The notes under the pieces: generated by a model
The model's database searches: none
What the model saw: only the letters and a program-made list of their open reading frames with translations
Told to the model about the DNA's origin: nothing
Source of the DNA: an uncultured Bacilli bacterium
GTDB lineage: Bacteria; Bacillota_I; Bacilli_A; RF39; UBA660
Direction: 5' to 3'
Length of the DNA stretch: 21,405 bases
Assembly (NCBI GenBank): GCA_947630865.1
Contig: CANRJE010000012.1
Span: forward strand, 1 to 21,405
In this document: positions 5,887-13,094 of the stretch, in pieces
How the letters are laid out: the number at the start of each line of letters is the position of its first letter
Position numbering within the stretch: the stretch's first letter is position 1
Made by a program: the position numbers and the translations under genes

Positions 5887-7596
5887 ATGACTTTTATTAA
5901 AGAACAAGAAGAATATGTGAATAATATTTTAAAAGACTTAGGATATTTTCTTGAAGATTTAAATATTCTTCCAAGTAGTAAAAGAGAACTTGGTTCATTT
6001 CAATTAAATATTGCAATGTCATTAGCCAAAAAGTATCATAAAAATCCAATGGAAATTGCTAAAGAAATTACAGATAAATTAGGAGATAACTATATAAATG
6101 TTAACATTGCTAGTCCTGGATTTATTAATTTTTCCTTTAAAGAACAATTTTTACTTGATTATTTGAATAAAAGTTTAAAAGATTTTTCTTTATTAGTTGA
6201 AAAACATGAGGAGAAAACGATTTTTTTAGATTATGGTGGAGCTAATGCAGCTAAGGCTTTACATGTTGGTCATATGCGTTCTCCTAATATTGGGGAAGCT
6301 ATGCGGCGTCTTGCTAACTTTCTTGGTGATAAAACGATATCTGATGTTCATTTAGGTGATTTGGGAAGACAAGCTGGTATGCTTATTTCAGAGATTAAAT
6401 TAAGAGAACCTGATTTGCCATTTTTTAATCCAGATTATAAAGGAGATTATCCTAAAATTGAATATACTCCTGAATATTTAGGTGAATTATATGTTGCAGC
6501 TAATCAAAAAGCTATAAATGATGAAAAACGTATGCAAGAAGTAAGAGAAATAACAGCTGATATTGATAAAGGTAACGAGCGATACATTGCTTTATGGAAA
6601 CAACTAGTTAATATTTCTCTAGTTTCAATTAAAGAAGTATATGATAAATTAAATTGTCATTTTGATTTATGGGAAGGGGAACTTGATTCTTTTAAAGATG
6701 TTCCTAAAATGTTAGAAGTATTAAAGCCTTATTTATATGAATCAAATGGAGCTTTAGTTATAGATGTAAAAGAAAATAATGATACTAAAGAAATGCCACC
6801 TTTAATTGTTATAAAACAAGATGGAGCAACTATTTATGCTACAAGAGACTTAGCAACAATTTATTCTAGAGAAAAGCGTTTTAAACCTGATGAATATTGG
6901 TATTTTACTGATAATCGTCAATCATTATATTTTGAACAAGTATTTAGAGCATCTTACAAATCTGGTTTAGTTCCTAAAGATACTAAACTTCTACATTTCG
7001 GTTTTGGAACAATCAATGGAAAAGATGGTAAACCTTATAAAACAAGAGATGGCGGAGTTATGGAATTAGGTTCTTTAATTGATTTAATAGGCGAGGAATT
7101 AGCTCCTAAAATTAAAGACAATAATGAAGATGTTAAAGAAAAATTAACAATTGCAACTTTAAAATATGCCGATTTAATGTCATTTAGAAATACTGATTAT
7201 ATTTTTGATCCAGAAAAATTTGCATCATTTGATGGTAAAACAGGACCATATATTTTATATACTGTTGTAAGACTAAAATCATTACTTAAAAAATCTGATA
7301 TAAAGAATTATGAATTAAAAGAAATTCCAAACTCTGAAGTTTTAGATGTTTTACTTAAAATACTTGAACTTCCAACAGTTTTAAATCGTTCTTATAATGA
7401 TAAAAGTTTAAATTATATAACTGATTTCTTATTTGATTTAGCAAGTTTATTTAATAAATTTTATAATAATTATCATATTTTAACAGAAGAAAATGAAAAT
7501 ACTAAAATTTCTTATATTGCAATGACAAAATTAGTTTATAATGTTATGCACACTCTTTTAAATATTTTAGCTATTGATGAAGTCGATATGATGTAA
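5887..7596 (+). CDS. argS: Arginyl-tRNA synthetase
   Basis: Class I enzyme charging tRNA-Arg with arginine. The ATG follows AGGAGG by four bases. The length of 569 is typical. Residues 1-90 form the N-terminal tRNA-recognition domain. The HIGH signature is HVGH at 126-129, in the unusual context DYGGANAAKALHVGHMRS rather than the usual SSPNIAKPMHVGH. The KMSKS-region counterpart is GKDGKPYKTRDGG (378-390), which lacks the classic KMSK as ArgRS often does. The DALR anticodon-binding domain starts near 447 (TGPYILYTVVRLKSLL) and ends IDEVDMM. It has its own promoter and no obvious terminator, so transcription may continue into the next gene 52 bases on. The DYGGANAAKAL variant is known to me from some Clostridia and Bacilli. 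Confidence 0.97.
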   Translation: MTFIKEQEEYVNNILKDLGYFLEDLNILPSSKRELGSFQLNIAMSLAKKYHKNPMEIAKEITDKLGDNYINVNIASPGFINFSFKEQFLLDYLNKSLKDFSLLVEKHEEKTIFLDYGGANAAKALHVGHMRSPNIGEAMRRLANFLGDKTISDVHLGDLGRQAGMLISEIKLREPDLPFFNPDYKGDYPKIEYTPEYLGELYVAANQKAINDEKRMQEVREITADIDKGNERYIALWKQLVNISLVSIKEVYDKLNCHFDLWEGELDSFKDVPKMLEVLKPYLYESNGALVIDVKENNDTKEMPPLIVIKQDGATIYATRDLATIYSREKRFKPDEYWYFTDNRQSLYFEQVFRASYKSGLVPKDTKLLHFGFGTINGKDGKPYKTRDGGVMELGSLIDLIGEELAPKIKDNNEDVKEKLTIATLKYADLMSFRNTDYIFDPEKFASFDGKTGPYILYTVVRLKSLLKKSDIKNYELKEIPNSEVLDVLLKILELPTVLNRSYNDKSLNYITDFLFDLASLFNKFYNNYHILTEENENTKISYIAMTKLVYNVMHTLLNILAIDEVDMM

Positions 7597-7648
7597 AAAA
7601 TATGATAAAATACGACAAATAAATTTCATACAATTATTATGTGATTAT

Positions 7649-8836
7649 ATGAAAAAAATATTTGTCTTTTCTTTTATCTTTATTTTTTTCTTATTTGGTA
7701 TGGCAGTTGTTAGCAGTAAAAAAGTAGAAACGAAAGTTCAAAATGAAATGGAGATAAGAGGAATTTATATTAGTTATTTAGAATATTTAACTTATTTTCA
7801 AGGTAATGCTATAAACATCAATAAGGCTTATATTAATAAAATGCTCGATAATGTTCATGATTTAGGATTTAATACTGTTTTTTTACAAGTATCTCCATTT
7901 TCAGATAGCATTTATAAATCGAATATTTTTCCTTATTCATATACTTTAACAGGAGTTGAAGGTAAGAATCCTGGTATGGATTATTTAGAATATTTTATTG
8001 AAGAAGCTAAAATTAGAAATATTAAAATTCATGCTTGGATTAATCCTTATCGAATTAGTTCAACAACTGATACTAGTAAAATTGCTAAAGAAAATCCTGC
8101 ATATTCTTTACTTAATACAAGTGATGTTGCAATTAATGATGATGGTATTTACTATAATCCTGCAAGTCCTAAATCAATTGATTTAATTTTAAAACAAGTA
8201 TATGAATTAATATCAAATTATGATTTAGCAGGTATTCATTTTGATGATTATTTTTATGTTAACCAAGAAATTGATAAAAACAATTATGCCAAGTATTTAG
8301 AGAACAATCCTACAATTACTCTAGAAGATTATCGTTTAGGAATAATTAATTCAATGATAAAAAGTGTTTATAAAACGATTAAAGATTATAATCCCAATTT
8401 AATTTTTAGTATTGCACCAGATGGAAATATAAATAATAATTATGAATACCATTATGCTGATGTTAAAACATGGCTTAAAGAAGATAATTATGTTGATATA
8501 ATTATGCCTCAAGTTTATTATGGTTTTGAAAATGAATATCGACCTTTTACAGCTGCTATTAATGAATGGCAAGATTTAATCAAGAATAAAACAAAACTTA
8601 TTCCAGTTTTAGCATTTTACAAAGTAGGTTTAAATGATTCAGGAGCCGGAAGTGGAAAAACTGAGTGGCTTAATAATGATAATATTATAAGTAGACAAAT
8701 AAATTTTTCTAAAACTTTAAATAATTATAATGGAGTAGTCTTATTTCGTTATGACTTTCTTTTTAATAATAAACTTGCAACTTCCAAGACAAAATTTGAA
8801 ATAAATAATTTAAAATTATCATTTAAAGCAAAATAG
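7649..8836 (+). CDS. Secreted glycoside-hydrolase-like protein, GHL10/YngK family
   Basis: 395 residues, starting at ATG 7649 with only a weak ribosome binding site (GTGAT). A hydrophobic signal or anchor spans 4-22 with no lipobox, so it is secreted or tethered. The rest is a single TIM-barrel GHL10 (DUF187) domain in the usual order: EIRGIYISYLEY near 35-47, FNTVFLQVSPFSDSIY near 74-89, IHAWINPYR (127-135), GIHFDDYFY (195-203, carrying the likely acidic active-site pair), SIAPDG (254-259) and IMPQVYYGF (285-293). YngK-like proteins act on extracellular or wall glycans, but the substrate is not settled. It lies between argS and the spoIVFA/FB-like pair and may be read from the argS promoter. 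Confidence 0.9.
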   Translation: MKKIFVFSFIFIFFLFGMAVVSSKKVETKVQNEMEIRGIYISYLEYLTYFQGNAININKAYINKMLDNVHDLGFNTVFLQVSPFSDSIYKSNIFPYSYTLTGVEGKNPGMDYLEYFIEEAKIRNIKIHAWINPYRISSTTDTSKIAKENPAYSLLNTSDVAINDDGIYYNPASPKSIDLILKQVYELISNYDLAGIHFDDYFYVNQEIDKNNYAKYLENNPTITLEDYRLGIINSMIKSVYKTIKDYNPNLIFSIAPDGNINNNYEYHYADVKTWLKEDNYVDIIMPQVYYGFENEYRPFTAAINEWQDLIKNKTKLIPVLAFYKVGLNDSGAGSGKTEWLNNDNIISRQINFSKTLNNYNGVVLFRYDFLFNNKLATSKTKFEINNLKLSFKAK

Positions 8837-8918
8837 TTACTAAAAATAAGATTATATTAAAATTTAGAATATTAATAATAAAAATTCTTTAAATTAAATA
8901 TAATTTAGTGGTGATAAG

Positions 8919-9512
8919 ATGGATGTTAATAAAAGTAAATTTTTAAATAATAATCAAAAAGAGCATAAAAAGAAAAGTTTTTTAGTTGGCTTATTTAATA
9001 AACTTCTAATATGTTTTATTTTAGTAGTAATATGTTTAATAGTTATGAAAACAAATGATAAATTCAAAGACTTTGTTGAAAATAAAATATTTAAAGATAA
9101 TATTTCATTTGCTTATTTAAATAATCTTTATAATAAATATTTTGGAGATATTCTTCCTAGTTATAAAAGTTCTGAAACCGAGGTTGTTTTTAATGAAGAG
9201 TTAGAATATAAAAACTATAATATTTATTATGATGGCTATAAACTTGAAGTTGAAAATTCTTATTTAGTTCCTATTGTAGAAAGTGGTATTGTTGTTTATG
9301 CTGGTGATATTGATAATTATGGTTATACTGTTATCATTGAAGGAATTGATGGAGTTGATATTTGGTATGGAAATTTAAAAAATCCAAGTGTTAACTTATA
9401 TGATTATGTTAAAAAAGGGGACTATTTAGGAGAAGTAGATGGGAATAATCTTTACTTAGTCTTTGAAAAAAATCAGGAATATATAAAATTTGAAGACTAT
9501 TTTAAAAATTAA
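8919..9512 (+). CDS. spoIVFA: SpoIVFA-like membrane protein with degenerate LytM domain
   Basis: 197 residues with a basic N-terminus, one membrane helix at about 26-43, a linker, and an exported LytM/M23-like domain at about 115-195. The domain has PIVESGIVVYAG, WYGNL (149-153) and LYDYVKKGDYLGEV. Active LytM peptidases have a His in YxHL and an HxH motif. Here the first is Asn152 and the second reads LYLVF, so zinc binding is lost, as in SpoIVFA. SpoIVFA holds the site-2 protease SpoIVFB with BofA in the forespore membrane and inhibits it. The next gene, overlapping by 23 bases, encodes an SpoIVFB-like protease, which makes the assignment convincing. The ribosome binding site is GGTGATAAG. 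Whether the organism sporulates is not visible here. Confidence 0.8.
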   Translation: MDVNKSKFLNNNQKEHKKKSFLVGLFNKLLICFILVVICLIVMKTNDKFKDFVENKIFKDNISFAYLNNLYNKYFGDILPSYKSSETEVVFNEELEYKNYNIYYDGYKLEVENSYLVPIVESGIVVYAGDIDNYGYTVIIEGIDGVDIWYGNLKNPSVNLYDYVKKGDYLGEVDGNNLYLVFEKNQEYIKFEDYFKN

Positions 9513-10269
9513 ATTTGATAACACTTTTTATCTTTTTTTATTAATTATTCTTTTATCAGGGTTATTTAAAGAATTTACTTTTATTTTTATCCTATTATTT
9601 TTTCATGAATTAGGTCATGCTTTTATGGGATTATTATTTAAATGGAAAATAACGTCTATTACTTTTTATCCTTATGGGGGAAAAACTTTATTTGATACTT
9701 TTGAAAATAGAAGTACTAAAGAAGAAATTTTAATTCTTTTAGCAGGACCCATAATGCAAATAATTACATATTTTATATTGAGTATCTTTTTTAAATATGA
9801 TTATCTAAAAAATTATCATTTAACAATTTTAATATTTAATTTATTACCAATTTTATCTCTTGATGGAGGAAGACTTTTAAATTTAATTTTAAGTTACTTT
9901 TTTAATTATTTAACAAGTTACTATATAACTTTATTTATTTCAATTATAACAACATTAATTTTATTTTTAATATGTCTTTTTAATTATCATAATCTAAATT
10001 TATTTTTAATGACTATTTTTTTAACTTTAAAGATAATAGAGAGTTTAAAAAATATAAAGTTTTATTATCAAAAATTTTTAGTAGAGAGATATTTATATGA
10101 TTTTCCTTTTAAAAAGAGAAAAATTAGTAAAGATATTAAATCGTTTTATAAAGATTCTAAGCATTATATTAATTTTCAAAAGGAAAAAGATTATTTAAAT
10201 AACTTTTTTCAATATAAAGAAAAAAACAGGAAAAAGCAAAAGTTTTTTCAAAAAAATGAAAAAACTTGA
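9490..10269 (+). CDS. spoIVFB: SpoIVFB-like intramembrane zinc metalloprotease (M50)
   Basis: 259 residues with several membrane helices. The zinc motif HELGH is at 39-43 (after FIFILLFF) and the third ligand is Asp125 in NLLPILSLDGGR. After the membrane part comes KFLVERYLYDFPF, matching the FLLERYYG-type start of the cytosolic CBS region of SpoIVFB, but the tail is short and basic, so a full CBS domain is missing. SpoIVFB cleaves pro-sigma-K within the membrane at late sporulation. The start is TTG 9490 with AGGA 11 bases before it, inside the end of spoIVFA, so translation is probably coupled. MKTILKI fits the family's N-terminus. The gene ends in TGA, confirming the standard code. Confidence 0.88.
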   Translation: MKTILKIKFDNTFYLFLLIILLSGLFKEFTFIFILLFFHELGHAFMGLLFKWKITSITFYPYGGKTLFDTFENRSTKEEILILLAGPIMQIITYFILSIFFKYDYLKNYHLTILIFNLLPILSLDGGRLLNLILSYFFNYLTSYYITLFISIITTLILFLICLFNYHNLNLFLMTIFLTLKIIESLKNIKFYYQKFLVERYLYDFPFKKRKISKDIKSFYKDSKHYINFQKEKDYLNNFFQYKEKNRKKQKFFQKNEKT

Positions 10270-10294
10270 ATATACTATAAAATAGTGTTATAAT
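10266..10294 (+). promoter_or_regulatory. Promoter of the AAA/DUF4143 gene
   Basis: TTGAAT (10266-10271), 17 bases and TATAAT (10289-10294) preceded by TGT (extended -10). The -35 overlaps the spoIVFB stop codon. Confidence 0.8.
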
Positions 10295-10315
10295 GTATAT
10301 ATCGGAGATGATATA

Positions 10316-11518
10316 ATGGTAGAAAGAGAAAAATATTTTCAACTTTTAAAAGAATTTAAAGATAAACAAATTATAAAAGTAATAACTGGAATTAGAAGAT
10401 GTGGTAAATCAACTTTACTTGAACTTTTTCAAAATTATTTAAGAAAAGAAGGAATAAAAGAAGAGCAAATTATAAGTATCAATTTTGAAAATCCTGATAA
10501 TGAAATATTACTAGATAGAAAAGAGTTATATGAATATATAAAAAAAAGATTAAGTAAAGATAAAATGACATATGTTTTTTTAGATGAAATCCAAAATGTT
10601 TTAGAATTTGAAAAAACTGTAGATGGACTTTTTATTAAAAAAAATGTTGACTTATATATAACAGGTTCTAATGCCTATCTTTTATCAAGTGAACTTGCAA
10701 CTCTTTTAACAGGAAGATTTATTGAAATAAAAATGTTGCCTTTATCGTTTAAAGAATACTTAGAGTTTTTTGAGGATAAGAAAGATTTGGAAGAGAAATT
10801 TAATAATTATTTAAGATATTCTTCTTTTCCTCAGGCTGTTGATTTTTATAAAATTAATCCTCTCAATATTGATTTATATTTAGATGGTATTTTTTCAACT
10901 ATTTTATATAAAGATATTATGACAAGAAAAGATATATCTGATCAAATGACTTTAACAAAAGTTATTACATACTTATATGATAATATAGGAAATAGTTGTA
11001 GCATAAAAAAAATAAGTGATACTTTAACTTTAAATGGTAATATAGCATCATATAATACAATTGCTAATTATATTGAAGCGCTTATTGATAGTTATTTGTT
11101 ATATAAAGCAACTAGATATGATATAAAAAGAAAAGAACATTTAAAAACTCAAGAAAAATATTATGCTGTTGATATTGGTTTTAGATATCATTTATTAGGA
11201 AGTAAAGCAGGAAGTAATCAAGGAAGAATATTAGAAAATGTAATATATCTTGAATTATTAAGGAGAGGTTATAAAGTTTATGTAGGTAAAATTGATGATT
11301 TAGAAATTGATTTTATAGCAACTAATGCAAACGAAACAATTTATTATCAAGTATCTCTTAGTGTACGTGATGAAAAAACTTTAGAAAGAGAATTAGCACC
11401 ACTTAAGAAAGTAAATGATAATTATCCTAAAGTTCTTTTAACAATGGATAGAGACCCTAAAGCAGATTATGATGGTATTAAAAAAATTAATATAATTGAT
11501 TTTTTGCTTGAAAAATAA
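10316..11518 (+). CDS. AAA_14/DUF4143 family ATPase
   Basis: 400 residues starting at ATG 10316 behind GGAG. Residues 1-140 form an AAA-type ATPase domain. Walker A is GIRRCGKS (25-32), Walker B is YVFLDE (85-90), followed by IQNV, and the sensor region is ITGSNAYLLSSEL with the arginine LLTGR. The C-terminal DUF4143 part spans about 190-400 and contains a winged-helix region (NGNIASYNTIANYIEAL), then a PD-(D/E)XK-like core (GRILENVIYLELL, EIDFIA, YYQVS). The whole is cytosolic. These proteins are widespread, often in strain-variable numbers; their substrate is unknown, though a nuclease-like or NTP-dependent regulator role has been proposed. It has its own promoter and stands alone between spoIVFB and the infC operon. 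Confidence 0.92.
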   Translation: MVEREKYFQLLKEFKDKQIIKVITGIRRCGKSTLLELFQNYLRKEGIKEEQIISINFENPDNEILLDRKELYEYIKKRLSKDKMTYVFLDEIQNVLEFEKTVDGLFIKKNVDLYITGSNAYLLSSELATLLTGRFIEIKMLPLSFKEYLEFFEDKKDLEEKFNNYLRYSSFPQAVDFYKINPLNIDLYLDGIFSTILYKDIMTRKDISDQMTLTKVITYLYDNIGNSCSIKKISDTLTLNGNIASYNTIANYIEALIDSYLLYKATRYDIKRKEHLKTQEKYYAVDIGFRYHLLGSKAGSNQGRILENVIYLELLRRGYKVYVGKIDDLEIDFIATNANETIYYQVSLSVRDEKTLERELAPLKKVNDNYPKVLLTMDRDPKADYDGIKKINIIDFLLEK

Positions 11519-11534
11519 AATTTTTAAAAAATAC

Positions 11535-11563
11535 TTGACAAATAAGGAAAAATCAAGTATTAT
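11535..11563 (+). promoter_or_regulatory. Promoter of the infC-rpmI-rplT operon
   Basis: Consensus TTGACA (11535-11540), 17 bases, then TATTAT (11558-11563). It is the best -35/-10 pair in the window and starts a leader of about 150 bases. Confidence 0.88.
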
Positions 11564-11569
11564 CTTATA

Positions 11570-11708
11570 CGTAAATTGAAAAAGGAAAGAGACCATGTCC
11601 ACCTGATTGCAAATAGCAATAGGTAAATGCCTAAAGAAAAATATATTTATATTCTTTTTAGTGTATTTAAAGTGGATAGTTTCTATCTACTTTTTTTGAT
11701 TTAAAACA
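11570..11708 (+). promoter_or_regulatory. infC operon leader, probable L20-type attenuator
   Basis: Seen: stem ACCT..ATTGC (11601-11610) with GCAAT..AGGT (11616-11624) and a bulged G; an A/T-rich stem at 11631-11661; then an intrinsic terminator (11671-11697) just before the infC ribosome binding site. TCCAC (11598-11602) can pair with GTGGA (11672-11676) in the terminator's 5' arm, a possible antiterminator. Known: in Bacillus, L20 binding causes premature termination in the infC-rpmI-rplT leader. The layout fits the same feedback here, but I cannot match a covariance model by eye. Confidence 0.65.
11671..11697 (+). terminator. Attenuator terminator in the infC leader
   Basis: GTGGATAG (11672-11679) pairs with CTATCTAC (11683-11690) with one G-U pair, then seven T's. 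It lies before the first gene of the operon, so it must be read through for expression. Confidence 0.85.
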
Positions 11709-11723
11709 TTGGAGGTGTTTTGT

Positions 11724-12248
11724 ATCGCAAACGGAAAAAATGGTTTGTTAATTAATGAACAAATCAAAGCAAGTTCAGTTCTAGTTATTGGACCAAATGG
11801 AGAACAAGTAGGGGTTAAACCACTTAAAGATGCACAAGTTTTAGCAAATTACGCTGGGTTGGATTTAGTTTTAATGAATCCAAATGGTAATCCACCAGTA
11901 TGTAAAATTATGGATTACAACAAATATCGTTATTTAAAAAACAAAAAAGAAAAAGAAAACATTAAACGTCAAAAAGCTAATATGACTGAGACTAAGGAGT
12001 TTCGTCTTAGTAGTGTTATTGATGTTGGAGATTTTGAAACGAAGTTAAGACAAGTTACTAAATATTTACAAAAGGGAGCTAAAATTAAACTTACAATTCG
12101 TTTTAAAGGAAGACAAATGTCTCATACTGATTTAGGTCAAGATGTTTTAGTTAAATTTGCTGATAGATTAAGTGATATTGCCGTTATAAGTGAAGAACCA
12201 AAACTAGATGGAAGAACGATGACGATGATGCTTACACCAAAAAAATAG
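11724..12248 (+). CDS. infC: Translation initiation factor IF-3
   Basis: IF-3 binds the 30S subunit, keeps it free of 50S and checks start-codon/initiator-tRNA pairing. Start: the GGAGGTG site (11711-11717) overlaps in-frame TTG 11709 and GTG 11715, so they cannot be used with it. The in-frame ATC at 11724 is 6 bases beyond the site. An AUU/AUC/AUA start is a known hallmark of infC and lets IF-3 repress its own synthesis. This gives 174 residues, a normal length. The N-domain (LLINEQIKASSVLVIGPNGEQVG), LDLVLMNPNGNPPVCKIMDYNKYRY, the Lys-rich linker and the C-domain (IRFKGRQMSH..G, LDGRTMTMMLTPKK) are all present. First gene of infC-rpmI-rplT. Confidence 0.93.
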   Translation: MANGKNGLLINEQIKASSVLVIGPNGEQVGVKPLKDAQVLANYAGLDLVLMNPNGNPPVCKIMDYNKYRYLKNKKEKENIKRQKANMTETKEFRLSSVIDVGDFETKLRQVTKYLQKGAKIKLTIRFKGRQMSHTDLGQDVLVKFADRLSDIAVISEEPKLDGRTMTMMLTPKK

Positions 12249-12265
12249 AAAAAGGAGAGGATATT

Positions 12266-12454
12266 ATGCCAAAATTAAAAACTCATAAAGGTACAAAAAA
12301 AGTTTTAAAAATTAGAAAAGGCGGAAGTATTAAAATTGGACGTCCAGGTTCAAGACATAATACTGGTAAAAAGAACGCTGTAGTTAACAGAAAAAATAGA
12401 AAGGGTAGTGCTTTATCAAAAGCCGACAAGAATAGATTAAGAGATATAATCTAG
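12266..12454 (+). CDS. rpmI: 50S ribosomal protein L35
   Basis: 62 residues, very basic, starting MPKLKTHKGTKKVLKIRKGGSIK and ending in KNRLRDII. The normal length is about 64. It is a small 23S rRNA-binding protein of the large subunit. The ribosome binding site is AAGGAGAGG; the gap to infC is 17 bases and to rplT 15 bases, so the three genes form one operon. Repression by L20 would reach it through the leader. Confidence 0.96.
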   Translation: MPKLKTHKGTKKVLKIRKGGSIKIGRPGSRHNTGKKNAVVNRKNRKGSALSKADKNRLRDII

Positions 12455-12469
12455 TTAGGAGGGTTAAAG

Positions 12470-13006
12470 ATGACAAGAGTTAAAAGTGGAGTAGAAACAA
12501 AACAAAGACATAAAAAAGTTTTAAAAGAAGCTAAAGGTTACTTTGGTAGCAAACATAGATTATATAAGTCTGCTAAAGAACAATTAATGCATTCAAGTGT
12601 TTATGCTTATCGTGATAGAAGACAAAAGAAAAGAGAATTTAGAAAACTTTGGATTACAAGAATTAATGCAGCATGTCGTGAAAATGATATAAGTTATTCT
12701 AAATTTATTAATGGATTAACAAAAGCAGGAGTAGAAGTTAATCGTAAAATGTTATCAGAACTTGCTATCAATGATATGGATGCTTTTAAAGAATTAGTTA
12801 AAGTTGCTAAAAGTGGCAAAGTTAATGAAAAAGTAGCAGTTAAAGAAACTGTTAAAAAAGAAGAAAAAGAAGTTAAAACTTCTAAAGAAGAAAAGAAAGA
12901 TTTAAGTAGTTTAACAGTTGCTGAATTAAAAGCACTTGCTAAAGAAAAGAATATTGAAGGATATTCAACAATGAAAAAAGCTGAATTATTAGAGGCTTTA
13001 AAATAA
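12470..13006 (+). CDS. rplT: 50S ribosomal protein L20 with an extra C-terminal Rho_N/SAP-like domain
   Basis: The start follows TTAGGAGGG. Residues 1-118 are normal L20 (MTRVKSGVETKQRHKKVLK, YRDRRQKKREFRKLWITRINAA, DMDAFKELV). L20 is needed early in 50S assembly and acts as the feedback repressor of the infC operon in Bacillus. Unlike the usual 118-120 residues, this protein has 178. Residues 119-144 form a Lys/Glu linker and 145-178 a compact motif, LTVAELKALAKEKNIEGY then MKKAELLEAL, which fits the Rho_N/SAP helix-extended-loop-helix pattern known for nucleic-acid binding. The same tail ends ribosomal protein S2 in the next operon. No frameshift or fusion scar is visible. Confidence 0.95.
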   Translation: MTRVKSGVETKQRHKKVLKEAKGYFGSKHRLYKSAKEQLMHSSVYAYRDRRQKKREFRKLWITRINAACRENDISYSKFINGLTKAGVEVNRKMLSELAINDMDAFKELVKVAKSGKVNEKVAVKETVKKEEKEVKTSKEEKKDLSSLTVAELKALAKEKNIEGYSTMKKAELLEALK

Positions 13007-13029
13007 AAAAATAAACAAATTAATGAATT

Positions 13030-13060
13030 TATATTCGTCCTGCCAATTGGTAAGAATATA
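13030..13060 (+). promoter_or_regulatory. Hairpin in the rpsB leader
   Basis: TATATTC (13030-13036) pairs with GAATATA (13054-13060), enclosing TGCC-AATT-GGTA. No T-tract follows, so it is not a terminator. Its place 35 bases before the S2 start suggests an autoregulatory ribosomal-protein leader. No clear promoter is visible between rplT and rpsB. Confidence 0.45.
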
Positions 13061-13094
13061 AGAAGTTAATTGAAGAGAAAGAGGAGAAAAAAAT

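Noticed and set aside
7998..8186. Second plus-strand frame inside the GHL10 gene
   Set aside because: It is a frame shadow of the TIM-barrel gene with Leu/Ile-rich composition and no homology I recognise.
10240..10267. 11-bp perfect palindrome with A6 loop at the end of spoIVFB as its terminator
   Set aside because: It lies inside the coding end, has no T-tract after it, and is built from A/T runs; it is likely incidental low complexity.
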